From positions 5,802,377 to 5,866,376 of the forward strand of contig NC_047066.1 in the NCBI RefSeq assembly GCF_902459465.1: a DNA stretch of 64,000 nt, read 5' to 3'. The notes beneath the pieces are model-generated. The model was not told the DNA's origin. It did no database searches and worked only from the letters and a program-made list of their open reading frames with translations. This document shows, piece after piece, positions 58,100 to 64,000 of this stretch. The DNA comes from Asterias rubens (Eukaryota; Echinodermata; Asteroidea; Forcipulatida; Asteriidae). Both the position numbers and the translations under genes were made by a program. Within the stretch, counting starts at the first letter, position 1. Each line of letters begins with the position of its first letter.

Positions 58100-58340
58100 T
58101 AACAAGAATTACTAGAGAAGAGCGGGATTTGAACCAACGACCTCCTACCCCACCTTGTTGAGCTGTAAATGGCTCCGCTTTTATTAACATTGGTCTCATG
58201 GCGACAGTGATGAGACTGAAGTTAAAAGCGGAGCCATTTACAGCTCAACAAGGTGGGCTAACGACCTCCGTATTAGTAATGTGCCAGCGCTCTTCCAACT
58301 GAGGTATCTATTCTATCCCTATGTTGGCGGTCTCCCTATT
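58100..58340 (-). repeat. tRNA-derived SINE interrupted by a foldback insert
   Basis: On the minus strand the box A side (TCAGTTGGAAGAGCGCTGG) and the box B side (GGTTCAAATCCCGC) belong to one SINE, but they are separated by a 114-bp insert at 58146-58259. The insert is flanked by a 10-bp direct repeat, AACGACCTCC (58136-58145 and 58260-58269). Its arms are ~34-bp perfect inverted repeats (CCACCTTGTTGAGCTGTAAA + TGGCTCCGCTTTT). Confidence 0.85.
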
Positions 58341-58754
58341 TTATTAATCTTTGTTTAGGGGTGACAGTCAGAAGCCATCCATACAACCATTACCTGTTGT
58401 GCAGCCAGGAATCACACACATGTTTACGATACAACCTGTGAAGCGACAGCCAGTAGTGTTAGGGGACAGAAAATAATTTACTTTGGAAGTTCTATAAAGA
58501 TCTAAATAATGATAAAGTACTGCTCGAAGGCATGGTAACTTTTTGTTGATACATGTACCATTTATATGACATGGTTAATTTACAATATATCAGGCCTTCA
58601 TTGAGTAGACAAATATTGTTTTCAACCAGGAGTCATTTTATACCAAATGCCATAGGCCTACCCATTATAAAGGTCACTTCTGTTTGAAAAACTTCAGTCC
58701 AGTTTAGAAAATAAGTTTGTTGAAACGTTCATAAGTTGAGCTAGGAAATACTTG

Positions 58755-58880
58755 ATCGATATCGCGATATATCGCGATATATCGCGATATATCGACATTT
58801 CGATTAAAACCAAATTGATCCGATATCAAAATCGTTTCCAAATTAATATCGCGATATTCGATAATATCGTGGTATCGCCC
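58755..58880. repeat. TATCGCGATA palindrome array
   Basis: Four near-contiguous copies of ATATCGCGAT at 58757-58795, then AATATCGCGATATTCGATAA and ATATCGTGGTATCGCCC within the next 85 bp. Every unit is self-complementary. Confidence 0.85.
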
Positions 58881-60559
58881 AAGCTTACTAATTGCACTTT
58901 GCCCCAAAAATTAATCCCCAAACAATTGCAACCCATGCATCCTGCTGACAAACCAGTAGAATTCAACATTTAGTGCAGTAGTGACAATGACATAGATGTT
59001 TTTTTAGCTCGAATACACTAGCTTTAAAGCAGCATTCACAACAGTAGAAAAATCTTCTGCTGATCCAAACTATTGTGAATTTGCGAGTAATTACGGGATC
59101 TTCCATTGAGGGATGGTTTTTTTTGTGGATTCACAAAATTTGGATACAGACAACTGAATGAAACCCCAGACCATGTACACGTATAACCAATCCATGGAGG
59201 TACAATGCGGAACACGTAAACAGGACTTTATACAGGTGTGTTGTTGGACATGGGTGAGTGGTCTTAACATGCAGCTGTACTTGGTTTATCTATCCACTCT
59301 ACAGGCACAAGTGCTGCACTGTCATGATATGTTTTTTAAATATTGATAGAAATATCCCACATGCATACATGTACACTTCATGCACACGCAGTGAAGATTG
59401 TGTAACCAATGGGGAAGGGGGTGGGGGGGGGGCAGAGAGAGATACTCTTTGCTGGTAGAATGTCTGTAGTATGTGCAGACATACTTCACTTCAATTATAT
59501 TTATAATGTATAGCTTGGGTGACTAGTGCGACTGGTTATTATTTTGTATTAATGTTTTTTTCAATTTTGTCTACTGATTCAAAAGACACAATGCAGTATA
59601 AATAGGGAGTTGATGTCTCCAATGTACAACATGGTACATAGAGTTAAATCGATAAAAGGCAGAAAACATTAAAATGATGAGTGTTGATGTTGCGACTATT
59701 GTTTGCTTAGTCGAGTTGGGACTACCGTTATTCAACTAACTCAGTAGAGCTGCCTCGACTTCTACAAAACGCAACTACCTGCTTGGTGAACTAGTTGTAT
59801 CGCTCACGACTATTCAGACAACATAATTTACTTTCAAAACACACTCAAACATCAGTTACACAATCCTTCAATCCTTTCAGCACAAATTTTACTATTTGCG
59901 CCTGCAGCAAAGATAATGCCGCAATTCATCTTGGGAATTAAAAATTAGTCATGACTATTATTAAATGTTGAAAGTTGCAACCATTTTGAGGCACAACTAG
60001 TCGTGTAGTCAATTTTACTAGTCACCTATGTTAATATAGTATCTTTCTTGGGAATGTTAAAAATCTAAATATCAGTAACTTTTAACTAAATTATCTTTAC
60101 TCAACCCTAAAATATGTCATAGTCCCCCTGCAGTTTTCAGTCTTGGTCATCCACTGATAAAGATGAATAATATGATCTATGTATTGAACCTTTCAGACTA
60201 GAAGAAAAAATCACAGTTGAGTTGGTTGAAGGTCAAAGTTTATATTGATATCTGATTCCATTCCAGATGAACTCACACAAATGTTGATTTATTTGTGTAC
60301 TATTTGGAGTGCAGTTATACCTTACACAGTTTGAGGGATCTTCTTCAAGTACTATTGTTAAAAGTATGTCTTCCACAATCCCCTTTCAAGCTCATGGTAA
60401 ATTTAAACCTTTACAAAACATTTGTGGGCAAAAATGGCCTTCAGATGTTAGAAAACTGTGCTTAGTGTCCCCAGCTCTACTGTCATATGTACAGCAAACT
60501 GTGTAGACATTTTGTCTGAAATTTTGTGTAGAAATTGTTGTTTTCACACGCTGGTAGTA

Positions 60560-60745
60560 CAAAAACAGCACCTGGGTACATGTACTTCACCGAGGCAACA
60601 AAGGCGATTGGCTCCATTTCCCCTGGCCATTGCCTTGGAGCCCTTGAAATGCTCTCCCCCAGTAGAAATTTACAATTTCCTCATAGGCTGGCCCTTTACC
60701 AAGGAGAAAATGCCTTGGTGCCCTTAGTATCTTGCCCTTAAAAAA
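60560..60745. repeat. Dispersed 'TGCCTTGGTGCCCTT' repeat, longest copy
   Basis: CCCCTGGCCATTGCCTTGGA + GCCCTTGAAATGC at the left, then TTTACAATTTCC, then AAATGCCTTGGTGCCCTTAG at the right. It shares order with the segment at 23030-23130. Confidence 0.5.
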
Positions 60746-60829
60746 CAAAGCATAGGCCTACAGGCCTGTAGTTTATTTTGGCTTTTGACACACACTGCAG
60801 GCACACTGTAGAGCAAGGACTAGTGTTCA

Positions 60830-61125
60830 TGTATGTGCCTAGTACACTGTTGTACATCCTTGTACATGTACTATGTTCAAATAACACAATGTATGTTTTA
60901 CACATGCATACATCTACATGTACATGTTCATGTCATGTCATGTCATGAAATGTACACTGGTATTGTATACAGTTCACTATGTACATGTACATGTACATGT
61001 ACCTTGTACAATGAATGTGTACAACACTTAATAATCCAGTACATGTATGGGTATATCATGTATACTGTGTGGTACTCCATGATTGGTACATCCATGTTGT
61101 TGTACAGTTGCAATTGTACACAGTT
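60830..61125. repeat. ACATGT/TGTACA-rich low-complexity region
   Basis: Dense overlapping TACATGTA, CATGTCATGTCATG and TGTACATG words, including ATGTACATGTACATGTACAT near 60980-61000. The plus-strand 104-aa ORF (Cys/His/Tyr-rich) follows from this composition. Confidence 0.75.
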
Positions 61126-64000
61126 GTGTGTATTTTTGGCTTACTAAATCAATGAGTGATGAGTGGGCATGGTGGGTGTGTCAAAAGAAGAGCACCAATA
61201 CCTGATCCATATTACACACTGTTATTATCAATGCCAATCAATATAGGTTGTAAAGTCTGCTTCCAATTTCTATTATGATTCGTTGATCATACAATTTGGT
61301 TTGTGTATCTGGTGTAAAGTTGAAAGTCTCAATGTCCAATAGTAAGTGTACCACCAGACCACTGTGTATTTAACATATTTAATAGTTCATATTGTACATG
61401 ACACAGAATAGGGCAATCTCAGTATTTACAAAACGATCATAATGTTGGTGGCTACTTAGTGGCCAGTCATGTTCATTTGGATGTCAGTTTTGAAATGGAA
61501 AAATTTGCCTCTCCCCCTCCTCTTGCCTGCTCTAGGCTGCCATTCTGTCAGTCATCTTGTCCACCTGTTGTCTTGGACCCTTGAAACATGGCCTGCCCAT
61601 CTCCTTTATCCTTTCAATGATTGATGTCCTTGGCTTGTGTTTTCTCTAGTATTTTGTTACATGGTTAATTTTATCCTGTATTGTTAAATTGACCATTCTT
61701 CTCTGTGTTGTTCTCAAGTTGCTGACTACAGTCATTTGTTGTAGTCCAACTTTGTGTTATTTTCTATTCCCTATAAAATGTAAGCTTAGTGCTGTGAAAC
61801 TATCATGATTTTGATCAGCCCTTGAACTTTGCTCTCGGACATGCTGGAGGGGCACAGCAATTTCCTCTTATAAGGTGCACTTCTGTATAAGGAAAATATA
61901 ATTTGTATTAGAACTTTGCAAAGGGCACCACAAAAGGCACAGGTCACCAAGGCAATTGCTGTGGGTGCAGCGTGGTATTTTTGGGCATGTTGTACACATG
62001 GTTGTTTTATTCATACATAATGCCACGTTCTGTATTTGGTAATATACATGTAGTATCTCATCCAGAAATGAAAGTAATTTTTAGCAAAAAATACGCGTTC
62101 TTTGTAGTGTGGTAAAATAAGCATTCATTGTAAACCACATGGAGGTATGTGGATTACCATCATCAGTATTCCTTTGTGTGAGTTGTTCCCCTTTTGATCC
62201 TTGTTGCGCTGGACCACAATGAGGCCATCAAGATGCACTATGTGATTAGTAGGTTTAAATGTAAGGCAGGCCTCGACCTCTACAGCGGCCACCAGCTGCC
62301 ATTGCCGCGATGCCCCAGCCAATTGCTGTGAAGCCCTTTTAAAAATCACGTATCTTACTGCCACTTGGCCGTCGTGCCCTTTTCCATTGATTCCATAACA
62401 TTATTTATTCGAAAAAGTTATTTAATGTTAACATTGTGACCCATTTAATTTATATGGAGGTAAAATTCGGAACGTACGATCCCGCACACTAGTTTTTCAC
62501 AATGCTGCTTCTGTGCAATAAAAAATGTGTCGAGAATGTGGCATGGTAACCATATCAAACGTAGTTGAGCTGTTTACTACTAAAAACGCAGCACCAGACT
62601 ACTCCAATGTATAAACTCGCTACAAGTCCCTACATTAAATTACGCATTTTCGCACTGATTTTGTCCATTGAGATCTGTATTTGTAGCGGATGGGGCGAGG
62701 GAGGCGCGCGGCCGGGGGCTGGATACAGTCTATGTTTTTCCCCTGGCTATTTCGCTGGTGTCCAAGGCTTGTACTGGATTAATGTTTGTGACCCACCACT
62801 ACCAGTGATCTGCCTGCCTTGCGACTTTGTTTTTCATTGCCAAACACATGTTTGTGTACACACAAAAAGCGTGGAATTGTAAAACGTCAAACGGCAGAGC
62901 CCTAATTTGGCAATCATCAAACTCCATCAAGTTCATTATTGATTAATCAGCATGCCATCCCCACAAAAGATGCAAAAATAAGCAGGAAGGCGAAAGGGCT
63001 AGAGTGGTAGCAAAGTGCCAACTTAAGAAGCATTTTTTAATTAGGTGCGTTTGTTTACTTTTTTTATAGTAATTATTTAGCGCAGTCTAGCATGGCATAA
63101 ACGCCGGCATGCAAAATACAACTTACAAGTTTAGCTAAATGCTAGGCCAATTATTTTGTGCTAAGGGGTTGAGGGTTCGTTTTTAATTTTCTTAATCATA
63201 TTTATATAAAAAAAGAAGGGAAAAAAAGAAATAAATATTTTTCCAAATCATCGGATTTAGCTGAGCCTCCGGGTTGTTGGTGTATGATGGGGGTTGTTGG
63301 CGTGGGGTGGGTTGGGCTCGTTTGTCTCACAGAGTTGGGGTAGTGGTGAGCCAGAGACTAATTGATCTTTTTTCTTCAGATTAACACGCAGGGAATTATT
63401 TTTCTTAATATTTTTTCTGTATGATTTTTTCAACAATTCTTTGTTCTGGAGCAACGATTTGTTTTCAGATGACCAGAAGGGAGTTTAATTAAGTCGGTGA
63501 ATAAGGGTTAGGGGGTAAGTTAATTACTGGGGTAATCGTTTGCAATTCGAGCGCTGCAAAAAAACTGTAAATAATTCAGAAACAAATATTTTTAAACTTT
63601 TATTCAATTTCAGCGACAATGAAATAAATATGGGTTGGAAAGTTGACCACCATCTTGAAATCAGTGGAAAGTATTTTAACATAATCATCAACAAATAAAG
63701 GTTTGAAAATGGCCTTGGTGCCCTTTCAGTTGGCCTTGGTGCCCCTTTCTTTTTGAGAGCTTTTGAGGCCAAGTGGCCTTGCCCCTCTGAAGCTAAAGGT
63801 TGAGGCCTGGTAAGGCCTTTAGGGAGTTCCATACTTGAAAGGAAACAAAAGAAGAAGATTTACCGTATGCATCGTAATAAGGAGGGTTGCTTTTGTCACA
63901 ATGTATGTAAAAATATATCTCAAAATATGCTCCATACTTTAGTCTAATTATTGGGTTTTCCCCCTTTGACACAGAAAAAGTGATTAAAATCCTGATCCAG
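61126..64000. other. Right-hand end; no gene seen
   Basis: AT-rich sequence with fragments of the TGCCTTGGTGCCCTT family (61915-61965, 62255-62360, 63700-63830). If the exon at 57309 is real, this may be its intron. No ORF has convincing coding features. Confidence 0.45.

Noticed and set aside
60833..61147. 104-aa Cys/His/Tyr-rich ORF
   Set aside because: It is produced by ACATGT-type low-complexity DNA.

Overview
The window is animal nuclear DNA: exons with GT..AG introns, long AT-rich introns, and many dispersed foldback elements and tRNA-derived SINEs. Intron-rich orthologues of vertebrate genes (HPD, INPP5K, an FSIP2-like gene, a PR/SET zinc-finger gene) together with this repeat load suggest a marine deuterostome invertebrate, most likely an echinoderm. 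This is inference; no species marker is visible.

Layout. (1) <1-15172, minus strand: the 5' part of a large gene whose first exons match the N-terminal module of fibrous sheath-interacting protein 2 (FSIP2). Twelve exons join in phase to about 1,626 codons and the gene runs off the left edge. Its eleventh intron holds a non-LTR retrotransposon with an intact 1,005-codon endonuclease/reverse transcriptase ORF. (2) 15.2-19.2 kb: intergenic, mostly mobile-element debris. (3) 19243-26889, minus strand: a complete 9-exon INPP5K orthologue (446 aa; 5-phosphatase plus SKICH domain). (4) 26890-27269: a 380-bp head-to-head promoter. (5) 27270-40932, plus strand: a complete 14-exon HPD orthologue (4-hydroxyphenylpyruvate dioxygenase, 385 aa) with all three iron ligands. 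(6) 46765-50577, minus strand: a PR/SET-domain C2H2 zinc-finger gene (three exons, 748 aa as modelled; the 5' end may lie further upstream). (7) 57309-57470, plus strand: the probable first coding exon of an unrecognised gene. The rest, to 64 kb, shows repeats and no gene I can support.

Gene functions. HPD (tyrosine catabolism) and INPP5K (phosphoinositide dephosphorylation) share a promoter region but have no known common pathway. The FSIP2-like gene is expected to act in the sperm flagellum or cilium. The PR/SET zinc-finger gene is a probable DNA-binding regulator. No operon-like or defence-system organisation is visible.

The most unusual material is repetitive DNA: at least ten families of short inverted-repeat elements; a four-copy SINE array arranged as a ~1-kb inverted repeat; a 30-bp minisatellite that begins at an INPP5K splice donor and carries a CCAAT box in nearly every unit; and a 252-bp tandem duplication that copied the splice acceptor of the zinc-finger exon. 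Exon boundaries were deduced by hand from reading frame, phase and splice consensus. All were phase-consistent, but none is checked against transcripts.
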